The notes beneath the pieces are model-generated. The model did no database searches and was not told where the DNA came from. It saw only the letters and a list, made by a program, of their open reading frames with translations. The position numbers and the translations under genes are program-made. Below are positions 34,705-45,323 of a stretch of 64,000 nt of DNA, piece after piece. The DNA comes from Cupriavidus necator (lineage in GTDB: Bacteria; Pseudomonadota; Gammaproteobacteria; Burkholderiales; Burkholderiaceae). The stretch's first letter is position 1; each line of letters opens with the position of its first letter. Location of the stretch: positions 992,001-1,056,000 of the forward strand of contig CP074381.1 in the NCBI GenBank assembly GCA_022041995.1, written 5' to 3'.

Positions 34705-37371
34705 ATGGATCCATTCGCAAAAGAAACCCTTCCGGTCTCCCTCGAAGAGGAAATGCGCCGCTCCTATCTTGATTACGCCATGAGCGTGATCGTGGGCCGG
34801 GCGCTTCCTGATGTGCGGGACGGCCTGAAACCGGTGCACCGGCGCGTGCTGTTTGCGATGCACGAGCTCAACAACGACTGGAACCGAGCCTACAAGAAAT
34901 CGGCCCGTATCGTCGGTGATGTGATCGGTAAGTATCATCCGCACGGCGATACCGCAGTCTACGACACCATCGTCCGCATGGCGCAGAATTTCTCGCTGCG
35001 CTATATGCTGGTCGACGGCCAGGGCAATTTCGGTTCGGTCGACGGCGATAACGCCGCGGCCATGCGTTATACCGAAATCCGCCTGGCAAAAATTGCCCAC
35101 GAGATGCTGTTCGACATTGACAAGGAAACCGTCGATTTCGACAGCAACTACGACGGCTCTGAAAAAGAGCCTTCGATTCTGCCGGCGCGTATTCCCAATC
35201 TGCTAATCAACGGTTCGTCCGGTATTGCGGTGGGCATGGCCACCAATATCCCGCCGCATAACCTGAATGAAATCGTTGACGGCTGCCTGCACCTGCTGCG
35301 CAACCCGCAGGCCACGGTGGATGAACTGATTGAATTGATTCCGGCGCCGGATTTTCCGACCGCCGGGATTATCTATGGCATCCAGGGCGTTCGCGAAGGC
35401 TATCGCACCGGCCGCGGCCGCGTGGTGATGCGGGCTAAGACGCACTTCGAGGACATCGACCGCGGCCAGCGCCAGGCCATCATCGTCGACGAGCTGCCCT
35501 ACCAGGTCAACAAGCGCACCTTGCTTGAGCGCATCGCCGAACTGGTCACTGAAAAGAAGGTCGAGGGCATTTCCGACATCCGCGACGAGTCGGACAAGTC
35601 CGGCATGCGCGTGGTGATCGAGCTCAAGCGCAACGAGGTGCCTGAGGTTGTTCTCAACAACTTATATAAGAACACCCAGCTGCAGGACACCTTCGGCATG
35701 AACATGGTGGCGCTGGTCGATCGCCAGCCGCGCCTGCTGAACCTGCGCCAGATGCTGGAGTACTTCCTGGCGCACCGGCGCGAAGTCGTCACCCGCCGCA
35801 CGGTGTTCGAGCTGCGCAAGGCGCGCGAGCGCGGCCACGTGTTGGAAGGCCTGGCCGTGGCACTGGCCAACATCGACGAATTCATCGCCATCATCAAGGC
35901 CGCCCCGACGCCGCCGATTGCCAAGCAGGAACTGATGGCGAAGGCGTGGGATTCGGCTCTGGTTCGCGAGATGCTTGCGCGGGCCGAAGGCGAGACGCCG
36001 GGCGGCCGCGCCTCCTATCGTCCGGACGGGCTGCCGCCGGTGTTCGGCATGCAGGCCGACGGCCTGTACCGGCTGTCGGATGGGCAGGCGCAGGAAATCC
36101 TGCAAATGCGCCTGCAACGCCTCACCGGGCTTGAGCAGGACAAGATCGTCCAGGAATATCGCGACATCATGGCGGTAATTGCCGACCTGTTGGATATTCT
36201 GGCGCGGCCGGAGCGTATTACTACCATCATCGTCGACGAACTCACCGCGATCCGCGCTGAATTTGGCGATGAGCGCCGTTCGCAGATCGAGCTGAACGCG
36301 ACCGAGCTGGACACCGAGGACCTGATCACCCCACAGGATATGGTGGTCACGCTGTCGCACAGCGGCTATATGAAGAGCCAGCCGATTTCCGAGTACCGCG
36401 CGCAAAAGCGTGGCGGACGCGGCAAGCAGGCGGCGGCGACCAAGGAAGACGACTGGATCGACACGCTGTTCGTGGCCAATACCCACGACTACATCCTGTG
36501 CTTCTCCAACCGCGGCCGGCTCTACTGGCTGAAGGTCTATGAGGTGCCGCAGGGCTCGCGCAATTCGCGCGGGCGCCCGATCGTCAACATGTTCCCGCTG
36601 TCCGAAGGCGAGAAGATCAATGTGATCCTGCCGGTCAAGCAGTTTGACGCCGAGCACTTCATCTTCATGGCCACCGCCCGCGGCACGGTCAAGAAGACTG
36701 CACTGACCGAGTTCTCCAATCCGCGCAAGGCCGGCATCATCGCGGTCGACCTGGACGAGGGCGACTACCTGATCGGCGCGGCCGTGACCGACGGCCAGCA
36801 CGATGTGATGCTGTTCTCCGACGCCGGCAAGGCCGTGCGCTTCGACGAGAACGACGTGCGTCCGATGGGCCGCCAGGCGCGCGGCGTGCGCGGCATGAAC
36901 CTTGAAGACGGCCAGACCGTGATCGCGATGCTGGTGGCGCCGGCCGAGACCGCCGAAGAGGCTGAGGCGGGCGTGCGCGGCAGCGTGCTGACCGCAACCG
37001 AGAACGGCTACGGCAAGCGCACCCCCATTGCTGAGTACACTCGACACGGCCGCGGCACCAAGGGCATGATTGCGATCCAGACGAGCGAGCGCAATGGCCG
37101 TGTGGTGGCGGCAGCACTGGTTTCGCCCGAGGACGAGATCATGCTGATCACCACCGGTGGCGTGCTGATCCGTACCCGCGTGGCCGAAATCCGCGAAATG
37201 GGCCGCGCCACGCAGGGTGTCACGCTGATCAACGTTGACGAAGGCACCAAGTTGTCCGGGCTGCAGCGCATCGTCGAAAGCGATGCCGACAACGGCGCCG
37301 GTGGCGAAGAGGCTGAAGATGCCGACGGCGCAGAAGGTGCTGCCGGGGCCGACGCGGACGCCAATCCGTAA
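34705..37371 (+). CDS. gyrA: DNA gyrase subunit A
   Basis: An 888-residue type II topoisomerase subunit that introduces negative supercoils with GyrB. The catalytic tyrosine is Tyr122 in [10 protein letters not shown]. The quinolone-determining region [17 protein letters not shown] has Thr83 and Asp87 in E. coli numbering. The GyrA box, needed for DNA wrapping, is QKRGGRG rather than the usual QRRGGKG. The C-terminal beta-pinwheel follows, ending in an acidic Ala/Asp/Glu tail. About 30 extra residues (around [15 protein letters not shown]) lie between core and pinwheel. No Shine-Dalgarno is seen before the ATG. Confidence 0.98.
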   Translation: MDPFAKETLPVSLEEEMRRSYLDYAMSVIVGRALPDVRDGLKPVHRRVLFAMHELNNDWNRAYKKSARIVGDVIGKYHPHGDTAVYDTIVRMAQNFSLRYMLVDGQGNFGSVDGDNAAAMRYTEIRLAKIAHEMLFDIDKETVDFDSNYDGSEKEPSILPARIPNLLINGSSGIAVGMATNIPPHNLNEIVDGCLHLLRNPQATVDELIELIPAPDFPTAGIIYGIQGVREGYRTGRGRVVMRAKTHFEDIDRGQRQAIIVDELPYQVNKRTLLERIAELVTEKKVEGISDIRDESDKSGMRVVIELKRNEVPEVVLNNLYKNTQLQDTFGMNMVALVDRQPRLLNLRQMLEYFLAHRREVVTRRTVFELRKARERGHVLEGLAVALANIDEFIAIIKAAPTPPIAKQELMAKAWDSALVREMLARAEGETPGGRASYRPDGLPPVFGMQADGLYRLSDGQAQEILQMRLQRLTGLEQDKIVQEYRDIMAVIADLLDILARPERITTIIVDELTAIRAEFGDERRSQIELNATELDTEDLITPQDMVVTLSHSGYMKSQPISEYRAQKRGGRGKQAAATKEDDWIDTLFVANTHDYILCFSNRGRLYWLKVYEVPQGSRNSRGRPIVNMFPLSEGEKINVILPVKQFDAEHFIFMATARGTVKKTALTEFSNPRKAGIIAVDLDEGDYLIGAAVTDGQHDVMLFSDAGKAVRFDENDVRPMGRQARGVRGMNLEDGQTVIAMLVAPAETAEEAEAGVRGSVLTATENGYGKRTPIAEYTRHGRGTKGMIAIQTSERNGRVVAAALVSPEDEIMLITTGGVLIRTRVAEIREMGRATQGVTLINVDEGTKLSGLQRIVESDADNGAGGEEAEDADGAEGAAGADADANP

Positions 37372-37383
37372 GACAAATCGTAA

Positions 37384-37397
37384 ATTGTTGCAACAAT
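37384..37397. promoter_or_regulatory. Perfect 14-bp palindrome before the DUF2059 gene
   Basis: ATTGTTGCAACAAT is fully self-complementary (7+7) and AT-rich for this genome. It lies 12 bp after gyrA and 67 bp before the next ATG, fitting a dimeric repressor operator. The regulator is unknown. Confidence 0.4.
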
Positions 37398-37464
37398 AGG
37401 ACGCCAGCCGGAACTCGCCTCGCGGCTGTCCGACTAAAACGGACGTATTTACCAGGGAGTCACA

Positions 37465-38028
37465 ATGCTCAAAACCTATCGACGTATCGCTGTTCTGGCC
37501 GCTTTCGTTCCGACCTTCATGATGGCGCAGCATGCCCACGCGCAGGATGCGGAAAAGACAGCAGCCATCAAGGAACTGCTTTCCGTCATGCAGGCAGACC
37601 AGGCCGTCAAGGGCCAGGCCGAAAACTGGCAGCAAGGCGCCAAGCAGGAAGCTCCGCTGGTGCTGGAACAAGTGCTGGTCGAGAACAAGACCCTGAACGA
37701 CAAGCAAAAGCAAGCCGCTGTCGAAAAGCTGAAGAAGAACGGCGCGGTCCAGCGCATGGTTGACGGCGCCGGCTCGGCGTTCAGCACCGATGGCTTCCGC
37801 AAGGACGCAATCCAGGCACACTACGATGCCTTTGGCAAATACTATTCGACGGCGGAACTCAAGGACCTGACCACCTTCCTGAAGTCGCCGACCGGCCAGA
37901 AGTTCATGGCCAATCAGGGCAAGGCGACCCAGGAGATCTGGGGCTCGATGATGCAGAAGTACGGCCCGCAGGTCGGCAAATCGATGCGTGACGCCGCCGA
38001 GAAGGAAATCACCGCCGCTTCGAAGTGA
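37465..38028 (+). CDS. Exported DUF2059 protein
   Basis: A 187-residue secreted protein. The signal peptide MLKTYRRIAVLAAFVPTFMM is cleaved near HAHAQDA (about residue 27). The mature protein is helical with a DUF2059-type segment: AIQAHYDAFGKYYSTAELKD and LKSPTGQKFMANQGKATQEI. Function is unknown. It lies between gyrA and serC, a position I associate with related Burkholderiales. GGGAG precedes the ATG. Confidence 0.9.
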   Translation: MLKTYRRIAVLAAFVPTFMMAQHAHAQDAEKTAAIKELLSVMQADQAVKGQAENWQQGAKQEAPLVLEQVLVENKTLNDKQKQAAVEKLKKNGAVQRMVDGAGSAFSTDGFRKDAIQAHYDAFGKYYSTAELKDLTTFLKSPTGQKFMANQGKATQEIWGSMMQKYGPQVGKSMRDAAEKEITAASK

Positions 38029-38189
38029 TGCCGGCGTGATCCGCGACTGAATCGGACTGCCGCCCGCCTGCAGCCTTGCAGGCCGGTGCGGCCCCGGGGC
38101 CCGGCCCCGGGGTGCCCAACGGGGCGCGGGTTTGAGGGATAATGGCTGCTTGGGTAACACCGGCAGCCATTTTTTCCATTCCCCGTCTC

Positions 38190-39347
38190 ATGAACGATCC
38201 CCAGAATCCCGCTCTTGCCGGCATGATGCAGCGTGCATTGGCCGAACGCGTCTACAACTTCTCGCCCGGCCCGGCAGCGCTGCCTGCTGAAGTGCTGCAA
38301 CAGGCTGCCGAAGAAATGTTGTCCTGGCATGGGACCGGGGTCTCGGTGATGGAGATGAGCCACCGCAGCCGCGAGTTCGAAGGCATCCAGGCCGAAGCGA
38401 TCGCGGACCTGCGCGAACTGCTGCATATTCCCTCCAACTTTCATGTGCTGTTCCTGCAGGGCGGTGCCATCGGTGAAAACGGCATCGTGCCGCTGAACCT
38501 GATGCGCCTGCGCAGCGCCGAGGCGCCCAAGGCCGACTTCGTCGTCACCGGCACCTGGTCGGTCAAGACCGAGCAGGAAGCCCGCCGCTATGGCGCGGTC
38601 AATATCGCGGCCACCAGCGAGGCGCAGAAGTTCCACCGCATACCTGAGGTTGGGGACTGGAAGCTGTCGGAGGATGCCGGCTACGTGCACCTGTGCACCA
38701 ACGAGACCATCGTCGGCGTGGAGTTGCAGGACATTCCCGATATCGGTCAGGTCAGGGGCGACCGCATTGTGGTGGCGGACGCTTCCAGCCATATTCTGTC
38801 GCGCCCGATCGACTGGTCGCGCGTGCAGGTGGTCTACGGTGGCGCGCAGAAGAATATCGGCCCGGCCGGCGTCACCATCGTGATCGTGCGCGACGACCTG
38901 ATCGGCCATGCTCACCCGCTGTGCCCGTCGGCATTCAACTGGCGCCTGGTGGCCGAGCACAACTCGATGTACAACACGCCGCCGACCTATGCGATCTATA
39001 TCGCCGGCCTGGTCTTCAAATGGCTCAAGCGCCAGGGCGGCGTGCCCGCGATCGAGCAGCGCAATATCGCCAAGGCGTCGGCGCTGTACGACTACCTGGA
39101 CCAGAGCGATTTCTATCGCAACGAGATCCATCCAAGCTGCCGCTCGCGCATGAACGTGCCGTTCTTCCTGGGCGATGAATCGCGCAATGAGGCGTTCCTG
39201 CAGCAGGCGCGGGCCAACGGGCTGGTGCAGCTCAAGGGACACAAGACCGTGGGCGGCATGCGCGCCAGCATCTATAACGCGATGCCGCTGGAAGGCGTGA
39301 TGGCGCTGGTCGATTTCATGCGCGAGTTCGAGCGTACGTCCGCCTGA
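38190..39347 (+). CDS. serC: Phosphoserine aminotransferase
   Basis: A 385-residue PLP enzyme converting 3-phosphohydroxypyruvate to phosphoserine, also used in pyridoxine synthesis. It carries [16 protein letters not shown] near the N-terminus, the PLP lysine in [17 protein letters not shown], and [19 protein letters not shown] near the active site. Start choice: the ATG at 38190 precedes [13 protein letters not shown]; a start at 38142 adds non-conserved residues. It is the first gene of the serC-pheA-hisC-tyrA-aroA-cmk-rpsA series. Confidence 0.96.
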   Translation: MNDPQNPALAGMMQRALAERVYNFSPGPAALPAEVLQQAAEEMLSWHGTGVSVMEMSHRSREFEGIQAEAIADLRELLHIPSNFHVLFLQGGAIGENGIVPLNLMRLRSAEAPKADFVVTGTWSVKTEQEARRYGAVNIAATSEAQKFHRIPEVGDWKLSEDAGYVHLCTNETIVGVELQDIPDIGQVRGDRIVVADASSHILSRPIDWSRVQVVYGGAQKNIGPAGVTIVIVRDDLIGHAHPLCPSAFNWRLVAEHNSMYNTPPTYAIYIAGLVFKWLKRQGGVPAIEQRNIAKASALYDYLDQSDFYRNEIHPSCRSRMNVPFFLGDESRNEAFLQQARANGLVQLKGHKTVGGMRASIYNAMPLEGVMALVDFMREFERTSA

Positions 39348-39455
39348 CACGCATTCCCGCTGGCTGCCCGCGCACGTCAGGCACAGTGCGCCGGCAGGCA
39401 GCGGTCAGTTTTTCTCCGGCCGCCGCGCCCCGGCGGCCCACCGGATTCATACAAA

Positions 39456-40616
39456 ATGACAAGCCAAGACCGCACCGCGGCGCGCGAGGAGACACCGCCC
39501 AACGCGCAGCAGAACGACAGCCACCTGAGCGAAGCCGAGCGCAAGCTGTCAGTCGAGCTGAGCCCGCTGCGCGAGCAGATCGACACCGTTGACCGCGAAC
39601 TGCTGGCGATGCTGAACCGCCGCGCGAAACTGGCGCTCGAGGTCGGCGAGGTCAAGAAGAAGTACGGCGCGCCGGTGTTCCGCCCGGAGCGCGAGCTGCA
39701 GGTGATCCGCAAGGTGCAGGGCGCCAACCCCGGCCCGCTGCTGGGTGAAAGCGTAGCAGCGATCTGGCGCGAGGTGATGTCCGCCTGCCGCGGGCTGGAA
39801 AAGCCGCTCGAAGTGGCTTTCCTCGGCCCGGCCGGCACGTTCTCCGAGCAGGCGCTGTATGCGCACTTCGGCCATGAGGTGTCAGGCGTGCCTTGCCCGA
39901 GCATCGACGAGGTGTTCCGTGCCGTCGAGGCGGGCACGGTCGAGTACGGCGTGGTGCCGGTCGAGAATTCCACCGAGGGCGCGGTGTCGCGCACGCTCGA
40001 CCTGTTCCTGCAGACCTCGCTGAAGATCAGCGGCGAGATCGCGCTCAAGGTGCACCACAACCTGATGGCATCCACGCCCGACATGCAGGGCGTCACGGTG
40101 GTGCGCGCGCATGCGCAGGCACTGGCGCAGTGCCAGCACTGGCTGACCGCCAACTATCCGCACCTCGAGCGCCAGGCGGTGTCGAGCAATGCCGAGGCCG
40201 CGCGCATGGCCAGCGAAGCCCCGACCGTGGCTGCGATTGCCGGCGAGTCCGCCGCCAACCGCTATCACCTGCATATCGTGCGCACGCATATCCAGGACGA
40301 TCCGCACAACCGCACGCGCTTTGCCGTGATCGGCCGCTATGAGACCGAGCCGTCGGGCAGCGACCAGACCTCGATGATCCTGTCGGTGCCGAACAAGGCG
40401 GGCGCGGTGTACCAGCTGCTGGCGCCGCTGGCGGAGAACGGCGTGTCGATGTGCCGCTTCGAGTCGCGCCCGGCGCGCAGCGGCGCGTGGGAGTACTACT
40501 TCTACGTCGACGTGGAAGGGCACCAGCATGAGCCGGCAGTGGCGCGCGCCATCGAAGAGCTGCGCCGCAACGCGGCCTACCTGAAGGTGCTGGGCTCGTA
40601 TCCGTCGAGCAAGTAA
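39456..40616 (+). CDS. pheA: Chorismate mutase / prephenate dehydratase (P-protein)
   Basis: A 386-residue bifunctional enzyme of phenylalanine synthesis. The chorismate mutase helix bundle is at about residues 30-115 (LREQIDTVDRELLAMLNRRA). The prephenate dehydratase domain has VAFLGPAGTFSEQALYAHFG and VVPVENSTEGAVSRTLDLF. The regulatory ACT domain (LSVPNKAGAVYQLL, CRFESRPARSG) should bind phenylalanine for feedback inhibition. The first 25 residues are polar and non-conserved. It is followed 28 bp later by hisC. Confidence 0.97.
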   Translation: MTSQDRTAAREETPPNAQQNDSHLSEAERKLSVELSPLREQIDTVDRELLAMLNRRAKLALEVGEVKKKYGAPVFRPERELQVIRKVQGANPGPLLGESVAAIWREVMSACRGLEKPLEVAFLGPAGTFSEQALYAHFGHEVSGVPCPSIDEVFRAVEAGTVEYGVVPVENSTEGAVSRTLDLFLQTSLKISGEIALKVHHNLMASTPDMQGVTVVRAHAQALAQCQHWLTANYPHLERQAVSSNAEAARMASEAPTVAAIAGESAANRYHLHIVRTHIQDDPHNRTRFAVIGRYETEPSGSDQTSMILSVPNKAGAVYQLLAPLAENGVSMCRFESRPARSGAWEYYFYVDVEGHQHEPAVARAIEELRRNAAYLKVLGSYPSSK

Positions 40617-40644
40617 GGCCGCCAGCCAAGAACAAGGAGACGAG

Positions 40645-41772
40645 ATGGCAGAGCAGGGTAAGCAAGGCGGCACGGTGTTCGGCCCCGGCTATGTGCGGGC
40701 GATTTCGCCGTACGTGGCCGGCAAGCCGATTTCGGAAGTCGCGCGCGAGTTCGGCCTGGACGAGGCCGGCATCGTCAAGCTCGCCTCCAATGAGAATCCG
40801 CTCGGCATGCCCGAGTCGGCCCGCCGCGCGGTGGCCGATGCGGTGGCTGAACTCGGCCGCTACCCGGATTCCAACGGCTTTGCGCTGAAGGGCGTGCTGT
40901 CGGCGCGCTTCGGTGTGCCCGCCGACTGGCTGACGCTGGGCAATGGCAGCAACGACATCCTGGAACTGGCCGCGCATGCGCTGGTGGAGCCGGGCCAGTC
41001 GATCGTCTATGCAGAGTACGCGTTCGCGGTCTACGCGCTGGCAACGCAGGAGATCGGCGCACGCGCGATCGAAGTGCCCGCGCGCGACTACGGCCATGAC
41101 CTGGAGGCGATGGCCGCGGCGATCGCGCCGGATACGCGCCTGGTCTTTATCGCCAACCCGAACAACCCGACCGGCACCTTCCTGCCAGCCGCGCAGATCG
41201 AAGCCTTCCTGCAGCGGGTGCCGGCCAACGTGGTGGTGGTGCTGGACGAGGCGTACAACGAATACCTGGATGCCGACCAGCAATACGATTCGCTTCCCTG
41301 GGTGCGCCGCTACCCGAACCTGATGGTGTCGCGCACGTTTTCCAAGGCCTATGGCCTGGCGGGCCTGCGCATCGGCTACGCAGTGGCGCAGCCGGAGCTG
41401 TCGGACCTGCTGAACCGCATCCGGCAGCCGTTCAATGTCAACAGCGTGGCGCAGGCCGCGGCCATCGCCGCGCTGGGCGATGCCGACTTCCTGCGCCGCA
41501 GCGCCGAGCTGAACCGTGCCGGCAAGCGCCAGCTGACCGATGCCTTCAGCCGGCTTGGGCTGGAATACGTGCCGTCGTCCGGTAACTTTGTGATGGTGCG
41601 CGTCGGCGATGACGACGGCGCAGGCGCGCGCGTCAACCTGGCGCTGCTGAAGCAGGGCGTGATCGTGCGGCCGGTGGGCAACTACAACCTGCCGCGCTGG
41701 CTGCGCGTGACCATTGGCCTGGCTGAGGAGAACGCGGCCTTCATCGCGGCGCTGGAGCGGGCGCTGGCGTGA
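40645..41772 (+). CDS. hisC: Histidinol-phosphate aminotransferase, aromatic-operon copy
   Basis: A 375-residue class I/II aminotransferase of the HisC family. The PLP lysine is in SRTFSKAYGLAGLRIGYA; LASNENPLGMP and FIANPNNPTGTFLP are family motifs. Its place between pheA and tyrA suggests use in phenylalanine/tyrosine transamination as well as, or instead of, histidine synthesis; such operon copies are usually called hisC2. GGAG before the ATG at 40645 fixes the start. Confidence 0.93.
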   Translation: MAEQGKQGGTVFGPGYVRAISPYVAGKPISEVAREFGLDEAGIVKLASNENPLGMPESARRAVADAVAELGRYPDSNGFALKGVLSARFGVPADWLTLGNGSNDILELAAHALVEPGQSIVYAEYAFAVYALATQEIGARAIEVPARDYGHDLEAMAAAIAPDTRLVFIANPNNPTGTFLPAAQIEAFLQRVPANVVVVLDEAYNEYLDADQQYDSLPWVRRYPNLMVSRTFSKAYGLAGLRIGYAVAQPELSDLLNRIRQPFNVNSVAQAAAIAALGDADFLRRSAELNRAGKRQLTDAFSRLGLEYVPSSGNFVMVRVGDDDGAGARVNLALLKQGVIVRPVGNYNLPRWLRVTIGLAEENAAFIAALERALA

Positions 41773-41889
41773 GCGCGGCTACAATCGCGGCGTTTCGCGG
41801 CGTTAGCGGAAGGCCGCTTGCCTGCCGCTTTGTCAATCATCGAATTACCTCGGACTGGTCCGAGCCACTGCCCCTAGCGGCCTGAGATT

Positions 41890-42786
41890 GTGAGTGCATT
41901 GCATTTTTCCCGTGTTGTCATTGTCGGTGTCGGCCTGATCGGCGGCTCGCTCGCGCTGGCGCTCAAGCGCGCCGGCGTGGTGGGCACGGTGGTCGGGGTG
42001 GGGCGCTCGCCGGCGTCGCTGCAGAAGGCGCTGGATCTTGGGGTGATCGATGAGGCCGCGACGCTGGCGGATGCCGCACGCGGCGCCAGCATGATCGTGC
42101 TGTGCGCGCCGGTGGCGCAGAACTTTGCGCTGCTGCATGCGCTGGAGCCGCACCTGCAGCCAGGCACCATCGTCACCGATGCCGGCAGCACCAAGTCAGA
42201 CGTGATCATGGCGGCCAAGACGGCGCTGGGCGACAAGGTCGCGCAGTTCGTGCCGGCACACCCGATCGCCGGACGCGAGCTCAACGGCGTGGAGGCGGCG
42301 CTGCCGGACCTGTACGTCGGCAAGAAGACCGTGCTTTGCCCGCTGCAGGAAAATTCGCGCGCGGATGTCGCCGCGGTGCGCGCCATGTGGGAAAGCGCTG
42401 GCGCAGAATGCCACGTGATGTCGGCGGTGCAGCATGACGCGGTGTTCGCCGCGGTCAGCCACCTGCCGCACGTGCTGTCGTATGCGCTGGTGGCGCAGGT
42501 CGCCAATGCGGAAGACGCGGCGCTGAAGCTGGGCTTCGCCGGTGGCGGCTTCCGCGATTTCACGCGCATCGCGGCCTCGTCGCCGGAGATGTGGCGCGAT
42601 ATCTGCGTGGCCAACCGCGACGCGCTGCTGCGTGAACTGAATACCTACCAGTCGGTGCTGGCGCACCTGAAGGCGCAGATCGAGAAGGGCGACGGCGACG
42701 CGCTCGAACGCATCTTCGCGCGCGCCAGCAAGACCCGGCTGGCCTGGGGCGCAGAGCGTGCCGCGGGCAGCAATACCGAACCCTGA
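41890..42786 (+). CDS. tyrA: Prephenate dehydrogenase
   Basis: A 298-residue NAD(P)-dependent enzyme of tyrosine synthesis. The dinucleotide motif is [20 protein letters not shown]. Catalytic-site motifs are [28 protein letters not shown] and the helix with [14 protein letters not shown]. The start is a GTG at 41890. There is no C-terminal ACT domain. It lies 42 bp before aroA. Confidence 0.95.
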   Translation: MSALHFSRVVIVGVGLIGGSLALALKRAGVVGTVVGVGRSPASLQKALDLGVIDEAATLADAARGASMIVLCAPVAQNFALLHALEPHLQPGTIVTDAGSTKSDVIMAAKTALGDKVAQFVPAHPIAGRELNGVEAALPDLYVGKKTVLCPLQENSRADVAAVRAMWESAGAECHVMSAVQHDAVFAAVSHLPHVLSYALVAQVANAEDAALKLGFAGGGFRDFTRIAASSPEMWRDICVANRDALLRELNTYQSVLAHLKAQIEKGDGDALERIFARASKTRLAWGAERAAGSNTEP

Positions 42787-42827
42787 ACCCATCGCCTGAC
42801 CGCGGCGCCCCGGCGCCCACGAAAACC

Positions 42828-44132
42828 ATGGAACACCTGACGCTAGGCCCCCTGACCCGCGCCACCGGCACCGTCCGGCTGCCAGGCTCGAAGAGCATCT
42901 CCAACCGTGTGCTGTTGCTGGCGGCACTGGCCAATGGCGAGACCCGCGTGCGCGACCTGCTCGATTCGGACGATACCCGCGTGATGCTGCAGGCGTTGCG
43001 CACGCTGGGCGTGGCCTGGCGGCAGGAGGGCGCTGACTATATCGTCACCGGCGCCGGCGGCAACTTCCCGAACAAGTCGGCAGAGCTGTTTATGGGCAAT
43101 GCCGGCACGGCGATCCGCCCGCTCACCGCAGCGCTGGCGCTGCAGGGCGGCAATTACAAGCTGTCGGGCGTGCCGCGCATGCATGAGCGGCCGATCGGCG
43201 ACCTGGTCGACGGCCTGCGCCAGGTGGGCGCGGTGATCGACTACCTTGGCAATGAAGGCTTTCCGCCGCTGCATATCCAGCCGGCCGGCATTCGCATCGA
43301 TGCGCCGATCCGCGTGCGCGGCGACGTGTCAAGCCAGTTCCTGACCGCGCTGCTGATGAGCCTGCCGATGGCGCAATCCGACAGCGGCCGCATCGAGATC
43401 GAGGTGGTGGGCGAGCTGATCTCCAAGCCGTATATCGAGATCACGCTGAACCTGCTGGCGCGCTTCGGCATCCAGGTCGAGCGCCAGGGCTGGGAACGCT
43501 TCGTGCTGCCGGCGGGCGCGGCTTACTGCTCGCCGGATGAGATCTTTGTCGAGGGCGATGCGTCGTCTGCTTCCTACTTCCTGGCGGCCGGTGCGATCGG
43601 CGGCGGCCCGGTCCGGGTGGAAGGCGTGGGCATGGGCAGCATCCAGGGCGATGTACGCTTCGCCGAGGCGCTCAACCGCATGGGCGCCAATGTGATGGCC
43701 GGCGACAACTGGATCGAAGTGCGCGGCACGGAACGCGACGACGGGCGCCTGCACGGCATCGAACTGGACTGCAACCATATCCCCGACGCGGCGATGACGC
43801 TGGCGGTGGCGGCGCTGTTTGCCGAGGGCACGACCACGCTGACCAATATCGCCAGCTGGCGCGTCAAGGAAACGGATCGTATCGCGGCGATGGCGACGGA
43901 ACTGCGCAAGCTCGGCGCAGTCGTGGAAGAAGGGGCGGACTACCTGCGTGTGACGCCGCCGCGGCCTTGGCAGACCCCGGCCGACGGCATTGGCACCTAT
44001 GATGACCATCGCATGGCAATGTGCTTCTCGCTGGCCGCCTTCGGGCCGCTGCCGGTGCGGATCAATGATCCGGGTTGTGTGGCGAAGACGTTCCCGGATT
44101 ACTTCAGCGTGTTTGCGGGCGTGACTGGCTAA
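42828..44132 (+). CDS. aroA: 3-phosphoshikimate 1-carboxyvinyltransferase (EPSP synthase)
   Basis: A 434-residue class I EPSP synthase joining shikimate-3-phosphate and PEP. The N-terminal [17 protein letters not shown] and the PEP-site motif [14 protein letters not shown] mark it as the glyphosate-sensitive type. [14 protein letters not shown] and the C-terminal [15 protein letters not shown] are also conserved. The 3' end overlaps by three bases the stop of the convergent DUF2061 gene. Confidence 0.97.
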   Translation: MEHLTLGPLTRATGTVRLPGSKSISNRVLLLAALANGETRVRDLLDSDDTRVMLQALRTLGVAWRQEGADYIVTGAGGNFPNKSAELFMGNAGTAIRPLTAALALQGGNYKLSGVPRMHERPIGDLVDGLRQVGAVIDYLGNEGFPPLHIQPAGIRIDAPIRVRGDVSSQFLTALLMSLPMAQSDSGRIEIEVVGELISKPYIEITLNLLARFGIQVERQGWERFVLPAGAAYCSPDEIFVEGDASSASYFLAAGAIGGGPVRVEGVGMGSIQGDVRFAEALNRMGANVMAGDNWIEVRGTERDDGRLHGIELDCNHIPDAAMTLAVAALFAEGTTTLTNIASWRVKETDRIAAMATELRKLGAVVEEGADYLRVTPPRPWQTPADGIGTYDDHRMAMCFSLAAFGPLPVRINDPGCVAKTFPDYFSVFAGVTG

Positions 44133-44365
44133 GCGCTGGCCAGGTTGGCGCTGTCGCGCTGCGCCGGGCCGTGGCCGCGGGCAGTCCTGGCCCGGCGGCG
44201 CTCGCGCTTCTCCCAGTAGCGGTCGAAGAAGTAGTGGGCCACGGTATTGACGGCCGGCTCGATGAAGGTGATGGCGCCGCTGATGGGGGGGTTGCCGGTC
44301 AGCGCGTACGTCACGCTGAACGCGATGCCGAGGTGCATGATGCCGAACGTCAGTGTTTTTGCCAT
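44129..44365 (-). CDS. Small DUF2061 membrane protein
   Basis: A 78-residue membrane protein with two hydrophobic stretches: [20 protein letters not shown] and a second around [20 protein letters not shown]. The motif [12 protein letters not shown] and the overall pattern match DUF2061. The ATG at 44365 is chosen; the frame continues upstream but without family-like sequence. The gene interrupts the aroA-cmk spacing on the opposite strand. A Fur-box-like sequence lies 68 bp upstream, so it may respond to iron. Confidence 0.8.
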   Translation of the reverse strand: MAKTLTFGIMHLGIAFSVTYALTGNPPISGAITFIEPAVNTVAHYFFDRYWEKRERRRARTARGHGPAQRDSANLASA

Positions 44366-44432
44366 GGCAGATTGCCTCGCGGGTGTTACGAAAAGGGCAC
44401 CTTGCCGCGGCTGCGGCAAAGTACTCATCAAA

Positions 44433-44447
44433 TGATAATGATTCGCA
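44433..44447. promoter_or_regulatory. Fur-box-like sequence
   Basis: TGATAATGATTCGCA matches the 7-1-7 Fur consensus TGATAAT-n-ATTATCA perfectly in the left half and at five of seven positions on the right. It lies in an AT-rich patch between the DUF2061 gene (start 68 bp left) and cmk (start 42 bp right). Confidence 0.55.
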
Positions 44448-44488
44448 ATTGGATTCCCAATCAATCGTTTCTCTTGGTTTTATAAACA

Positions 44489-45157
44489 ATGACTATCGTC
44501 AACGTCATCGCCATTGACGGGCCGACTGCCTCGGGCAAGGGCACTGTCGCGCACAAGGTCGCGGATGCCGTGGGCTTCCACCTGCTCGACAGCGGCGCCC
44601 TGTACCGGCTCGTGGCGCTGGCCAGCGACCGCGCCGGGATTGACTTGGCAGACGTGGACGCCCTTGCAACGATCGCTTCCCGCCTCGATGTGAAGTTCGG
44701 CCCTGACCGCGTCTGGCTGCGGGGCGAGGAAGTCAGCCTGGCAATCCGCGCCGAGGCGATCGGCAACCGGGCTTCGGCCATCGCCGTGCACCAGCCGGTG
44801 CGCGACGCGCTGACCCAGCTGCAACGCAGCTTCCGCAAGTTGCCGGGGCTGGTGGCCGACGGCCGCGACATGGGCACCGTGATCTTCCCGGACGCGCCGC
44901 TCAAGGTGTTCCTGACCGCAAGTGTTGAGGCGCGCGCTCGCAGGCGCTATAAACAATTGATTGATAAGGGAATTTCTGCTAATATTGAAGACCTTTTGCG
45001 TGACCTTGAAGCGCGCGATGTACGGGATCGCACCCGCACCGCCGCGCCGCTTCGTCCCGCCGAGGATGCAAAGCTGCTCGATACCTCCGATATGACGGTG
45101 GACCAGGCAGTGGCGCAGGTGCTGGAGTGGTTTGCCGCTGTGCGGCCCGATGCATGA
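44489..45157 (+). CDS. cmk: Cytidylate kinase
   Basis: A 222-residue nucleotide kinase phosphorylating CMP and dCMP. The P-loop is [19 protein letters not shown], followed by [11 protein letters not shown] and [15 protein letters not shown], all characteristic of Cmk. The ATG at 44489 lies just after TATAAA (44481-44486) with no Shine-Dalgarno, so a leaderless or differently promoted transcript is possible. The following gene is rpsA, as in most proteobacteria. Confidence 0.97.
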   Translation: MTIVNVIAIDGPTASGKGTVAHKVADAVGFHLLDSGALYRLVALASDRAGIDLADVDALATIASRLDVKFGPDRVWLRGEEVSLAIRAEAIGNRASAIAVHQPVRDALTQLQRSFRKLPGLVADGRDMGTVIFPDAPLKVFLTASVEARARRRYKQLIDKGISANIEDLLRDLEARDVRDRTRTAAPLRPAEDAKLLDTSDMTVDQAVAQVLEWFAAVRPDA

Positions 45158-45323
45158 GATGCATGCGGGCGCATCAGTAGAAGCGGCGTACCCCGACGGC
45201 ACCAGATGGCGTCAGCCCGGGCAAGACTTGTGGCTGGCTTGTGTCAAACCTGACCCCGCTGCACTGGCAGACTGAGCGCGATAGTCGCGCCGGCCGGCGT
45301 ACTGCGGATTTCACCTTACGTTT

